DNA of 64,000 nt from JACQFK01 sp036383955. Lineage in GTDB: Bacteria > Planctomycetota > MHYJ01 > JACPRB01. The notes beneath the pieces are model-generated. The model saw only the letters and a program-made list of their open reading frames with translations, was not told where the DNA came from and ran no database searches. Numbering within the stretch: the first letter of the stretch is position 1; each line of letters begins with the position of its first letter. Below are positions 29,776 to 38,800 of the stretch, piece by piece. The DNA is taken from assembly GCA_036383955.1 (NCBI GenBank), contig DASVNH010000241.1:1-64000 (forward strand), read 5' to 3'. A program made the position numbers and the translations under genes.

Positions 29776-31673
29776 CGCCCCAGACGGCGCGCGGTCTCGG
29801 CCAAGACGTCGAACGGCTTGTCCACCACGCGGTCGGCGTGGCGCTCGCGGAAGGCCTGGGCGCGCGGAGTGAACGCGCCGCCCGTCATGAACACGACCTT
29901 GGCCAGCTGGCCCGGGGCGCGCGCCTCGAGCGCGTCGGCCACGTCCATGCCCGACATGCCGGGCATCATCAGGTCGCAGTACACGAGGTCGACGCGATCC
30001 CCGCCGCTCGCCAGGAGCTCCACGGCCTGGGTCGGGTCCTTCTCGATGGTCGCCTGGTAGCCCCCGGCGGCCAGCCGCGCGCGGAGGAGCGCCGCGACCG
30101 GCGGATCGTCGTCGACGATCAGCACGTGGGCGGAGGCCGGGCCGCTCGACGCCGCCGGCTTCGGAAGCCGCGGCGGCAGCATGGCCGGGCCGGCGGCCGG
30201 CAGGAGGACGCGGAACAGGGCGCCGCCGCCCGGCTGGTCGCCGACGGTCAGCGTCCCGCCGAAGCCGCGCACGATGTTGCGGGAGACGAAGAGCCCCAGG
30301 CCGGTGCCCTGGCCGACCTCCTTCGTCGTGACGAACGGCTCGAAGACGCGCTCCCGGTCCCGCGGCGGAATGCCCGGGCCGCTGTCGCCGACCTCGATCG
30401 CGACCTGGCCGCCCTCGTTCCGCGTGAGCACGGTGATGCGGTTCGACCCCCGCCGCTCCTCGCTCAGCGCCTGCGTCGCGTTGACCATGAGATTCAGGAC
30501 CACCTGGGTCAGCCGGGACGCGTTGCCGCGGACCGCGGCGGTCTCGCCGAGATCCAGCCGCAGCTCGGCGCGCGCCTCGACTTCCTTCCGCACGAGCTTC
30601 AGGACGGAGGTCACGACGGCCCGGGCGTCCACCCGGGCGTCCTCGTCGGCCGAGGGCCGGCTGAACGTGCCCAGCTCCCGGGTGATGGAGGCGATGCGCT
30701 GGGTGCCCGCGCGGGCGGGCTCCACGGCCTCGCGGAGCCGGCCCAGGCGCGAGCTGAGGGCGTCGCGCGCGGCCTCCGGCAGCGACGGCAGGTCCCGCTC
30801 GAGGCGGTTGAGCTCGTCGTTCAGGAGGTCGAGATGCCCCAGCATGTAGGTGAGCGGGTTGTTGATCTCGTGGGCGACGCTGGCCGCCAGGGTGCCGATC
30901 GCGATGGCGCGGTCGTTCTGGATGGCGTTGGCCTGCAGCTTGCGCATCTCGCTGACGTCGTGGGACAGGGCGGAGACGCCGTTGAGGGCGCCGGACGGGT
31001 CGCGGATCGGCATCATCCAGGTGTCGAAGACGGTGTCGCCGACCCGCACGGTGTAGGACAGGGTTTCCCCGGCCAGGCCGCGGCGGATGAAGCGGGGGAT
31101 CTCGGGGTGGTCCTTATAGAGCGCGAACACGCTCTGGCCCACCAGCTGTCCCGACGCGACGCCGAGGCCGGCGAGGCCGGCGCCTTCCGACAGCGTGATG
31201 ACGCCGTCGCGGTCGGTCGCCCAGATGACGATCGGCGCGTTGTTGACCGCGAGGGCCAGGCGCGCCTCCATCCGCTGCCGCTCGACCTTCGCCGCGACCT
31301 CCGCGGAGATGTCGAGGAACGCGACCTCCACGTGGGCCAGGACGCCCTGGGCGTCGAAGGCCGGATAGCCGAACGCGCGGAGGTCGATCTTCCGGCCGTC
31401 GGGCCGGTGGATGACGATGTCGTCCACCGACACGGGGCGGCCCGTCGCCACGACGCGCGAGAAGGGCAGGCGCTCGACCGGATAGGGCCGGCCGTCGCGG
31501 GTGAAGATGCCGTAGGCCTTCGGCGCGTCGCCGATCGTCACGCCCGGAGTGGCCCCGACGCCGAGGATCCGCTGGAACTCCGGGTTGGCGTAGACGACCT
31601 CGCCGTCCGGGACGCGGGCCACCCAGAGGCCCACGGGCAGGGACTCGAGAATCCAGTTCAGGTCGACCGGCAC
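29772..31673 (-). CDS. Hybrid sensor histidine kinase with two PAS domains and a receiver domain
   Basis: 633 residues from GTG 31673. Two PAS domains (~5-125, LNWILESLPVGLWVARVPDGEVVYANPEFQRIL; ~140-255, NNAPIVIWATDRDGVITLSEGAGLAGLG), HisKA with VAHEINNPLTYMLGHLDLL (phospho-His ~280), HATPase with NLMVNATQAL, GDSGPGIP and GTGLGLFVSR, then a receiver (~510-633, HVLIVDDDPPVAALL; phospho-Asp in YCDLMMPGMSG; Lys in VDKPFD). No membrane segments, so a cytoplasmic sensor. The receiver at the C-terminus implies phosphorelay or feedback control. No partner regulator is adjacent. Confidence 0.95.
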   Translation of the reverse strand: MPVDLNWILESLPVGLWVARVPDGEVVYANPEFQRILGVGATPGVTIGDAPKAYGIFTRDGRPYPVERLPFSRVVATGRPVSVDDIVIHRPDGRKIDLRAFGYPAFDAQGVLAHVEVAFLDISAEVAAKVERQRMEARLALAVNNAPIVIWATDRDGVITLSEGAGLAGLGVASGQLVGQSVFALYKDHPEIPRFIRRGLAGETLSYTVRVGDTVFDTWMMPIRDPSGALNGVSALSHDVSEMRKLQANAIQNDRAIAIGTLAASVAHEINNPLTYMLGHLDLLNDELNRLERDLPSLPEAARDALSSRLGRLREAVEPARAGTQRIASITRELGTFSRPSADEDARVDARAVVTSVLKLVRKEVEARAELRLDLGETAAVRGNASRLTQVVLNLMVNATQALSEERRGSNRITVLTRNEGGQVAIEVGDSGPGIPPRDRERVFEPFVTTKEVGQGTGLGLFVSRNIVRGFGGTLTVGDQPGGGALFRVLLPAAGPAMLPPRLPKPAASSGPASAHVLIVDDDPPVAALLRARLAAGGYQATIEKDPTQAVELLASGGDRVDLVYCDLMMPGMSGMDVADALEARAPGQLAKVVFMTGGAFTPRAQAFRERHADRVVDKPFDVLAETARRLGR

Positions 31674-31690
31674 CGCTTCAAGATAATCGC

Positions 31691-32215
31691 TCAGGCGGCC
31701 GTCGGCAATGCCCGGCGCTGAAAGACGTGGAAGGCGTAGCCGATGCCCGCGCCGAAGCCGAGGCCGTAGCCGACGCCCCAGGCGAGCATCCCGAGGCGGT
31801 CGTGCTGGAAGACGCCGTAGCAGACGACGCCGCCGAGCCAGTAGCCGGCGGCGTGCAGCGCCGTCGCGACGGGCCAGACGTGGAGCCAGGCCCGACGTCC
31901 TCCGAGCGCCGCCGCCAGGATCGCGGTGAACGCCGCGACGGCCGCGACGGTCGCCAGATAATCCCGCCCCTTGAAGCGGAAGTAGATCGCCGACCAGACG
32001 AACGCGTAGGCGACGAACGCCGGGATGAAGGCCTTCGCGAAGCGGACGGGCGACGGCGCCAGCCGGTGGAGCGCGAACCCGGTCAGGACGACGAAGACCG
32101 CGGCGACGCCGGCGTACATGGCCGCGCCTGTGAGCGGTCCGAACGCCCAGACCGAGAAGGCGGCCACGCTGACGGCCGCGAAACCCAGGGCGCCTCGAAG
32201 GACGTCGCGAATCAC
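31691..32215 (-). CDS. Small multi-pass membrane protein of unknown function
   Basis: 174 residues from GTG 32215. Five or six hydrophobic helices are visible (FAAVSVAAFSVWAFGPLTG; MYAGVAAVFVVLTGFAL; FIPAFVAYAFVWSAIYF; YLATVAAVAAFTAILAAAL; LHAAGYWLGGVVCYGVF; WGVGYGLGFGAGIGYAFHVF) with short loops. I do not recognise a family. It lies 17 nt downstream of the histidine kinase start on the opposite side and is divergent from the Nudix gene, with only 14 bp between start codons. Confidence 0.7.
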   Translation of the reverse strand: MIRDVLRGALGFAAVSVAAFSVWAFGPLTGAAMYAGVAAVFVVLTGFALHRLAPSPVRFAKAFIPAFVAYAFVWSAIYFRFKGRDYLATVAAVAAFTAILAAALGGRRAWLHVWPVATALHAAGYWLGGVVCYGVFQHDRLGMLAWGVGYGLGFGAGIGYAFHVFQRRALPTAA

Positions 32216-32217
32216 GG

Positions 32218-32223
32218 TATCAT
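32218..32223 (+). promoter_or_regulatory. Candidate -10 box TATCAT for the Nudix gene
   Basis: TATCAT ends 6 nt before GTG 32230, placing the transcript start on the start codon. It lies in a 14-bp divergent gap, too small for a normal leader. Confidence 0.35.
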
Positions 32224-32229
32224 GCCCTC

Positions 32230-32625
32230 GTGCTCAAGGACGGCGTGGTGGCGGTGCTCGCCGACGAGGCGGGCCGCTATCTGTTCATCCGGCGCGGCGC
32301 GAACGTGAAGCGCTCGCCCGGCTGGTGGTGCTTCGTGGGCGGGGAAGTCGATCCCGGCGAAACCCTCGAAGCGGCGATGGCCCGCGAGGTGCTGGAGGAA
32401 GTCGGCCTCCGCGTCCGCGTCCATGACAAGGTTCACGAGTGCGTCTCTCCCGACGGGACGTACCGGCTCCACTGGTTCCTGACCCGCCTGGAGCCCAACG
32501 ATCAGAATCCCGTGCCGCATCCGCACGAGGTCGACGAGATCCGCTGGCTGTCGATCCCCGACGCCCTCTGCCTCGACCCGATCCTGCCGCGCCTCAAGGA
32601 ATGGCTGGCGGCACGCCAGGGGTGA
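32230..32625 (+). CDS. Nudix hydrolase
   Basis: 131 residues from GTG 32230. The Nudix box is complete: GGEVDPGETLEAAMAREVLEEVGL (Gx5Ex7REUxEExGU), flanked by YLFIRRGANVKRSPGWWCFVGGEV and a C-terminal HEVDEIRWLSIPDAL segment typical of MutT/ADP-ribose-type enzymes. It hydrolyses a nucleoside diphosphate linked to another group; the substrate is open. Single gene, probably leaderless. Confidence 0.92.
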   Translation: MLKDGVVAVLADEAGRYLFIRRGANVKRSPGWWCFVGGEVDPGETLEAAMAREVLEEVGLRVRVHDKVHECVSPDGTYRLHWFLTRLEPNDQNPVPHPHEVDEIRWLSIPDALCLDPILPRLKEWLAARQG

Positions 32626-32638
32626 GCCCGTCGAACCC

Positions 32639-34240
32639 CTAGCGGCCCGCCTCCAGGAAGGCCTTCCAGCGCGCCCAGTCTAATCCGAAGTCCTTCTCGG
32701 TGGCCGCGCGCAGGGTCTCCGCGATCGCGACTTCCCCCGCCGACGGCGTCTGGGTCGTGTCGACCTCCGGCAGCCACTCCAGGGCGTCCGCGGGTTTCGC
32801 CTTCAGCGCGGCCCGCAGCAGGAGGACGTAGCCGTGCGTCGACTTGCCCTCCTTCACGACGGCGGCCGGCGAGGGACGTCGGTCGGGAGAAACCGCCTCG
32901 TTGCCGCGCGCCTTGAGGATCGCGAAGAGGTCCATGTCCCGGGAAAAGTTCGGCTCGTCCTTGTCCTTGGAAAAGCGCCGCGCCAGATCCTTGGACGGGA
33001 TCGTGACGGTGCGGACGAGGTTCTCGCGGATGACCCAGCCGTAGGCGGCTTCCCCCACGCCGAGGCCTTGCTTCAGATCCTGGCAGGCCGCGTCGAGGAA
33101 CTGCTCGTGGCGGTCCTTCGGATACGCGTCGGTGAAGAGGAAGTCGCGGTCGCGCAGGGCCTGCCCGAGGTAGTTGATGAAGTTCGAGCGGGCCGGCAGC
33201 TTCGCTTCGAAGAGGGCGTAGAAGGGCGTGGTCCGCGCCGCGTGGCTCTTGCGCGCGGCGACGTAGGCCTTGGCGCCCTTGTCGGCTTCCTTGAGCGCCT
33301 CTTTGACCGTGTCGACGTCCAAAGGCTCGACCTTGACGCCGGAGGGGAAGGGCGGCTTGAGCGCGCCGGCCTTGAACAAGGTCGCGAGCGTCGCCTCCAC
33401 CGCGAACGGCTCGAGGTAGCCGCCTCGGTAGGAAGCGAGCGCCCCGTCGCGCCTTCCATAGTCCTCGACGGCCAGGCTCGCGGAACGGGCGGTCTCCAGG
33501 TCCTTGGCCCGCCACGCGAGCAGGAATTGGGCTTCCAGCACGCGGGGATGCAGCCAGTGCCCGAGGAGGAAGTCGACGGCCTCCGGGCTCTTCAGCAGGC
33601 GCTCTTCGATCAGGCGCCGGGCGGCCTTGGCGACGCGAGGGGCGTCGATCCGCGGCGGCCCCGCGGGAGCGGCCAAGCCCTCCAGGATGTTCACGAACGC
33701 CGGGAGGATCAAGCGGGATTGATTGATGGCGCGATGCTGGAAGCAGGCGCGGACCAGCGGGTCGGGCTCGTGCTTCTCCAGCCACTCGAGGCTCCAGAGG
33801 TCGAAGGCCCGCACGGGGCAGTCCCACTTGTTCCGCTTGAGGGCCTCTTCGACCGCCTCCGTCGCGGACTTCCAATAGTCGGGGTTCTGCCGCGCGTTCA
33901 GGAGGATCCACCGCGCCCGGAAGAGCGACGCGTGAGAGGAGCCGGGAAGGGCTTCTTCGACGGCCTTCACCGCCGCCTCATCCGCGGGCGTCGCGGACGC
34001 GCGCAGGACGGCCGCGAGGGGGCTGGGGCCGTCGAGGGTTCCGCCCTTGAACGCGGCGGCCCAGAGCTGGAGCTGGGCGTCGTTCGGCGCCGCCGCGAGC
34101 TGCTCGTCGGCGAGCTTTCGCAGCTTCTCGACGCCCTTGTCGAGGCGCTGGGCGGGCGTCGGCGGCGGAGGAGGTGGGGGCGGCGGCTCGGAGCAGGAGG
34201 CGATCAGCAGGACCCAGAGGGGAAGCGATCGGATCCTCAT
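32639..34240 (-). CDS. Poly-proline lipoprotein of unknown function
   Basis: 533 residues with a lipobox directly followed by a Pro run (LLIASCSEPPPPPPPPPTPAQ). The rest is helical and repeat-like, perhaps TPR (LRKLADEQLAAAPNDAQLQLWAA; LEWLEKHEPDPLVRACFQHR), with NFINYLGQALRDRDFLFTDAYPKDRHEQFLDAACQDL near the middle and DFGLDWARWKAFLEAGR at the end. I do not recognise a catalytic domain. The Pro stretch likely spans part of the envelope. It is preceded on the same strand by the PQQ-like propeller gene (33-nt gap), so the two may be co-expressed. Confidence 0.75.
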   Translation of the reverse strand: MRIRSLPLWVLLIASCSEPPPPPPPPPTPAQRLDKGVEKLRKLADEQLAAAPNDAQLQLWAAAFKGGTLDGPSPLAAVLRASATPADEAAVKAVEEALPGSSHASLFRARWILLNARQNPDYWKSATEAVEEALKRNKWDCPVRAFDLWSLEWLEKHEPDPLVRACFQHRAINQSRLILPAFVNILEGLAAPAGPPRIDAPRVAKAARRLIEERLLKSPEAVDFLLGHWLHPRVLEAQFLLAWRAKDLETARSASLAVEDYGRRDGALASYRGGYLEPFAVEATLATLFKAGALKPPFPSGVKVEPLDVDTVKEALKEADKGAKAYVAARKSHAARTTPFYALFEAKLPARSNFINYLGQALRDRDFLFTDAYPKDRHEQFLDAACQDLKQGLGVGEAAYGWVIRENLVRTVTIPSKDLARRFSKDKDEPNFSRDMDLFAILKARGNEAVSPDRRPSPAAVVKEGKSTHGYVLLLRAALKAKPADALEWLPEVDTTQTPSAGEVAIAETLRAATEKDFGLDWARWKAFLEAGR

Positions 34241-34273
34241 GGTCGTCGAGGGTAGACCATCCGGAGCGCCGGG

Positions 34274-35515
34274 TCAACGCTCGTCGACGCAGTAGAGGTG
34301 CGTGTTCGAGCGGATGAGCAGGCGGCCGTCGGCCGTCACCGGCGCGGCGTGGAAGAGGCTGCGGTCGCCGAGCTCGTTCGTGGCGAGCAGCTGGAACGTC
34401 GGCGAGGCCGCCACGACGTACGTCCGCCCGCCGCGGCCCACGTAGTAGATCTTCCCTTCGGCGAGGATCGGCGACGCGTAGACCTGGTCGCCCCGCCCCA
34501 GCCGCTCCTGGTAGACGATCTTGCCGGTGGCCGCCTCGGCGCAGAAGGCGATGCCCTGGCTGTCGCTCGCGAAGTAGAGATGCCCGTCGTGGTAGAGCGG
34601 CGAGGGGACGTTGGAGTTCTTCTCCGCGATCCAGAGGCGGTGGGTCGCCGTCACGTCGCCCCGGCCGCCGAGCCGCACCGCCAGCGCGCCGCCCGACCGC
34701 CCGCCGATCCAGTACGAGACGCCGTCCGCGACCACGGCCGTCGGCACCATGTACCACGGGATGTTCGTCTCGCAGGACCAGAGCTCCTTGCCCGTCTTCG
34801 GATCCAGGCCGAGGATCTTGCCCAGGATCGCCACGAGCAGCTCCGTCGCGCCTTCCTTGGTCTTCGCCAGCACCGGCGTATTCCACGACTCCTTGATGCC
34901 GCGCGTCCGCCAGGCTTCCTTGCCGGTCGCGACGTCCAGCGCGACCAGCGACTGGCTCTCCACGCTCGCGTTGATGATCACCGTGTTCTCGAAGAGCAGC
35001 GGCGAGGCCGCCGAGCCCCAGCCGTTGAGGGCGTCGCCGACGTCCGCCGTCCACAGCTCCTTGCCCGTCAGGTCGAAGGCCTTCGCGCCCGACTTCCCGA
35101 AGAAGCAGTAGATCCGCTTGCCGTCGCTCGCCGGCGTGCTCGACGCGTAGCCGTGCTCGTCGCGGATCTTCGGCTGCTCGGGGAGCTTGGCCTCGACGTC
35201 CTTCGTCCACAGCAACTTGCCGCTCTTCCGCTCGAGGCAGACGAGATGCCGCTTGAGCGCGTTCATGTCGCCCGGCGCGCCGGGCACGTTGAAGCCGCTG
35301 TAGGCCGTCAGGTAGATCTTGTCGCCGACGACGATGGGGCTCGACGTCCCCGGCCCCGGGAGCGCCGTCTTCCAGACGACGTTCTGCGTCGCGCTCCACG
35401 TGGTGGGGAGCGTCTTCTCGGCGCTCACGCCCTGCGCGGGCCCGCGGAACTGCGACCAGTCCTGCGGGAGCCCTTCGACGGAGCTCAGGGCAAGGAGCGT
35501 GAGGCAGATGTTCAT
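34274..35515 (-). CDS. Exported PQQ-like beta-propeller repeat protein
   Basis: 413 residues. N-terminus MNICLTLLALSSVEGLPQDWSQFRGP: a signal peptide partly encoded by the 25-nt repeat at 35471-35495, followed by the DWSQFRGP start typical of planctomycetal PQQ-like proteins. Propeller blades are seen as W-docking repeats (NVVWKTALPGPGTSSPIVVGDKIYL; GKLLWTKDVEAKL; GKELWTADVGDALNGWGSAASPLLF; GKEAWRTRGIKESW; GKELWSCETNIPW). Such proteins may scaffold extracellular assemblies; a bound PQQ cofactor is not implied. ATG 35515 overlaps the stop of the small zinc-ribbon gene (ATGA). Confidence 0.88.
   Translation of the reverse strand: MNICLTLLALSSVEGLPQDWSQFRGPAQGVSAEKTLPTTWSATQNVVWKTALPGPGTSSPIVVGDKIYLTAYSGFNVPGAPGDMNALKRHLVCLERKSGKLLWTKDVEAKLPEQPKIRDEHGYASSTPASDGKRIYCFFGKSGAKAFDLTGKELWTADVGDALNGWGSAASPLLFENTVIINASVESQSLVALDVATGKEAWRTRGIKESWNTPVLAKTKEGATELLVAILGKILGLDPKTGKELWSCETNIPWYMVPTAVVADGVSYWIGGRSGGALAVRLGGRGDVTATHRLWIAEKNSNVPSPLYHDGHLYFASDSQGIAFCAEAATGKIVYQERLGRGDQVYASPILAEGKIYYVGRGGRTYVVAASPTFQLLATNELGDRSLFHAAPVTADGRLLIRSNTHLYCVDER
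35471..35495 (-). repeat. 25-nt dispersed repeat inside a signal-peptide coding region (copy 2)
   Basis: On the minus strand CTTGCCCTGAGC, TCC, GTCGAAGGGC; 23 of 25 bases match copy 1 at 2976-3000 and both are read in the same frame, here as LALSSVEGL. Confidence 0.7.
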
Positions 35516-35685
35516 GTGGAGATTGTAGCTTTACGCCGCCGCGCCGGACGTCGTCGCAACAACTTCAGCACCTCATTGGTCGTCCCGCAAAGCGGGCAGC
35601 GGATCGCGCGGGGAGCCCGATCGTGCCGCAGGGGAAGCCGGGCCTCGCAGGCGCGGCAGAGCACCAGGATCAGATCGCGTCGCAT
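35512..35685 (-). CDS. Mini zinc-ribbon protein (57 residues)
   Basis: ATG 35685 follows a GGGAGGGA ribosome site; a longer in-frame start at 35763 has none and would run through the hairpin repeat. The peptide carries LCRACEARLPLRHDRAPRAIRCPLCGTTNEVL: two CxxC pairs 20 residues apart forming a rubredoxin-type zinc knuckle, then an Arg-rich tail (LRRRPARRRKA). It overlaps the next gene's start by 4 nt. Small proteins of this type often bind RNA, DNA or a partner protein; function unknown. Confidence 0.7.
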   Translation of the reverse strand: MRRDLILVLCRACEARLPLRHDRAPRAIRCPLCGTTNEVLKLLRRRPARRRKATIST

Positions 35686-35751
35686 GGGTCGTCCCTCCCG
35701 TCGGTCCTGATCATCCAAAGCGGTTGGGACGGAAAGGGACGCATGCGAAGT

Positions 35752-35824
35752 GCCAAGCGCCAAGGCGTTCCCCCCCCTCCTCGCCCCCCTGGGGGGGCTG
35801 CGGCTCGGGGCTTGGAGCTTGGAG
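35752..35824. repeat. Inverted repeat with C/G core (second example of this architecture)
   Basis: In the 142-bp gap 35686-35827, arms GCCAAGCGCCAAGGCG (35752-35767) and CTTGGAGCTTGGAG (35811-35824) flank a GCCCCCC-T-GGGGGG core (35783-35797). The design (short-period arms outside, C/G palindrome inside) equals that at 12594-12687 although the arm sequence differs. It lies 3' of the large haem protein gene and may be its terminator. Confidence 0.6.
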
Positions 35825-35827
35825 CTC

Positions 35828-38800
35828 TCAGTCGCCGAGACGGGCGCCGGGCGTGGCGAGCTCGTTGAAGCGGTCGACGGGCTCCTTCGCCGCCCACGCG
35901 ATGCCGCGCAGCAGCAGCACGCGGAAGAGCGGGTCGTCGAAGGTCCACATGTAGTGGCCGAGGATCGAGACGAAGACGCGGCCCGTCCCGGACGCCTTCG
36001 CCCAGATCAGCGGCTGGGGCTGGCCGTCCTCGACGCCCGACGCGAGCACCTCGACGTCCTTCGGATCGCCGACCAGGTTCCAGTAGCTCTCGTCGTGGAA
36101 GCGGACCTTGCCGAAGTTGCGCGTGACCGGGTGCTCCCGGAAGCTCAGCTCCAACGGCCCGTGGCGGAACTTCGAGCGCCCGCCCTGCCACGCCAGGCCG
36201 ATCCGCTTCGCGAAGCCCGCCGGATCCTTGCCGCCGTCGACCGCGTAGTGCGCGTAGACCAGGCCCGCGCCGCGCGCGAGGAGGGCGTCGACATCCTTCT
36301 CCCGCTCCGGCGTCCAGGTGCCCTGCTGGTAGAAGACCACGACGTCCGCCGTCTTGAGGTCCTCGGCCGAGGGCCATTCCATCGCCGACGTCACCTTCAC
36401 GTCCGCCGCGCGCGAGAGCAGCGGGGTCCAGACGGTCCGCCACGCGGGATAGTCGTGCTCGCCCGGGCCGTGATCCTTGCGGCCGGCCACGAGGACGACG
36501 TGGATCGGCCGGGTCGGCGCGGCGGCCGCGCCGGCGAGGACGGCCTTCAGCTCCTCGCGCGGGCGCGGCGGCGGCGGCGTTTCCTTGCCGTACTCGGGCA
36601 TGCGCGGCCCTTCCTGCAGGAGGAAGGTCAGGAGGTCGCGCATCCGCTCGGGCCCGAGCGCCTTCGCCATGCCCTCGGGCATGATCGAGATCGAGGCGGG
36701 CCGCGCCTTCGCGACCTTCTTCTTCGGGAACCGGGTGATCTGGCCTTTCGCGTCGGCGAGCAGGAGGTCGTCGCCCTCCGCGCGCGCGACGCCCGACAGC
36801 ACCTGGCCGTCGTCGAGGGCGTAGACCTGCGCGACGTAGTCGGGGTGAATGGCGAAGTTGGGTTCGGCGACGTCCCGCAGCACGGACGCGTAGTCGCGAT
36901 GGGGGAGGTTCGAGAGGTCGGGGCCGATCTCGCCGCCGAGGCCGTCGACGCGATGGCACTTGCCGCAGCCCGCGAGGTCGCCGTAGAAGAGGTCGCGGCC
37001 CTCCCTCCAGCGGCCGCCGGCGAGCTCGGGGATCTCGCGCGCGGCGGGGGCGCGCTCGCGCTGGAGCGGCGCCCAGGGCAGGAGGAAGCGGCGGAGGGGC
37101 AGGGCGCGCGGCCGCGGGTCCTCGTTCGTGGAGACGCTGACGCGCAGCTCGCCGGGCGTGGCGATCGTGATCTCCGCGAGGCCGTCGCCGAGCTCGCGGT
37201 CGCCGGCGAGGACGCGGACGTTTTCCTCGGGCAGGACGTAGTCGAGGCGCGCGCCCGGCTGGACCTCGGGGCGGAGGAGGTTCCGGAGATCGAGCCGGGT
37301 GCGCAGCGTCAGCTTGCCCGGGCGCGCGCAGCGGGCCCAGAGCTCGTCGTGGGTCGCGCTGCCCTTCGTGAACGCGCGGGCGACGTCCAGATCCAGGTGC
37401 GGCAGCCAGCCGGCCCAGCGGTCCTCGCCTTCCCAGACCGCCTCGACGCCGCGGAGGTCGTAGCGCAGCTCGGCGTCGGGGAGCGTCAGCGCGTAGCTCG
37501 CCGCTTCGGGATGGGCCGCGGTCGGGAGGATCAGCGTCCGGCCGTCGGCCGTCAGCTGCGCGCTGAGGACCCGCAGCTCGAAGCGCGGCGCGGCGAGCTG
37601 GTCCTGCACGACCTGGTAGCCCGGGCGCACGGATTCGTAGCGGTCGCCCGCCTCGACGTAGCGGCCGAACTCGATCGCGGCGCCGCGCGCCTGGTCGGGC
37701 TCGATCGGGCGGTCGAAGGCGACGCGCACTTCGCGCGGCCCCTGCGCCCAGGCCAGGACCGGCCGCGGCGCGGCGACGGACTGGATCTTGAACAGCTTTC
37801 CTTTCCCCTGGGGGCCGCTGCCCCAGTCGGGTCCGCCGCCGTGCGCCGCGATCACGAGATCGCCCTTCGGCGAAAAGCAGACGTCCGCCGGCAGCGTCGT
37901 CATCGACGCGAAGAGCCGCGACCGCGCGACGTAGCCGGCGGGGGTTTTCACGAGCGACGTCCGATAGATCTTGCCGCGCGAGTAACCGGCGACCCAGGCG
38001 TCGCCGCTCTCGTCGAACGCCAGGCCGCAGGTCGACTGGTGCTGCGGCGCGTAGTCGAAGACGCTCGGCTCGTCGAGAACGTTCGGAAGATGCTTGGGAT
38101 GTCGGGGCGGAAACCCGTAGTGCCGGCCCTTTTGCACGTGCAGCAGCTCGTCGAAGGGATTGCCGTTGGGCAGCCAGGTCGCGCCCTCCTGGTCGGTGGC
38201 GAAGAGGTCGCCCTCGCGGTTGAAGCGGAGGCCGACGGGGAAGCGGATCCCGGTCGCCACGATCTCCCGGCTTGTGAAATCCGGCGACACCCGCAGCACC
38301 GTGCCGCGCTCGCCGTCGAGGCGGTAGTCGGACGTGCCGTCCTTGAGCAGATAGGCGTTCGTGAAGTTCGCGCAGCCCAGGCCGAAATAGACGCTGCCGT
38401 CGCGCGGGTCGACGGCGGCGCCCAGGGCGTCGACGCCGTGCGGCAGCTCCGTCCAGCCCGCGGCGATCACGGTCTCGCGGCCGCCGGGGAGGATCAGCGA
38501 GCACTTGCCCTTCGACGGCACGATCACGCCGTCGCCGAGGAGCGCCATCCCGATGGGCGCGCGCAGGCGGCCCTTGTTCTCCCAGAACAGCTCGGCCTGG
38601 TCCTCGAGGCCGTCGCCGTCCGTGTCGCGGAGCAGATGGATGTCGCCGTCGTACGCGAGCGCCAGGAGCGCGCCGTCCGGGCGGTACAGGACGTTGTTGA
38701 TGTTGTTGAGGTCGACGGGCAGCGGCCGCGCGGCGTAGCCGGGAGCGAAGACTTTGACCGGCGGCGGCTTCGCCACGCGCTCGAGCCGCTTCGCGCCGGC

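Noticed and set aside
35686..35763. Longer version (83 residues) of the small zinc-ribbon protein
   Set aside because: The extra 26 residues start within the repeat region without a ribosome site, whereas ATG 35685 has GGGAGGGA upstream.
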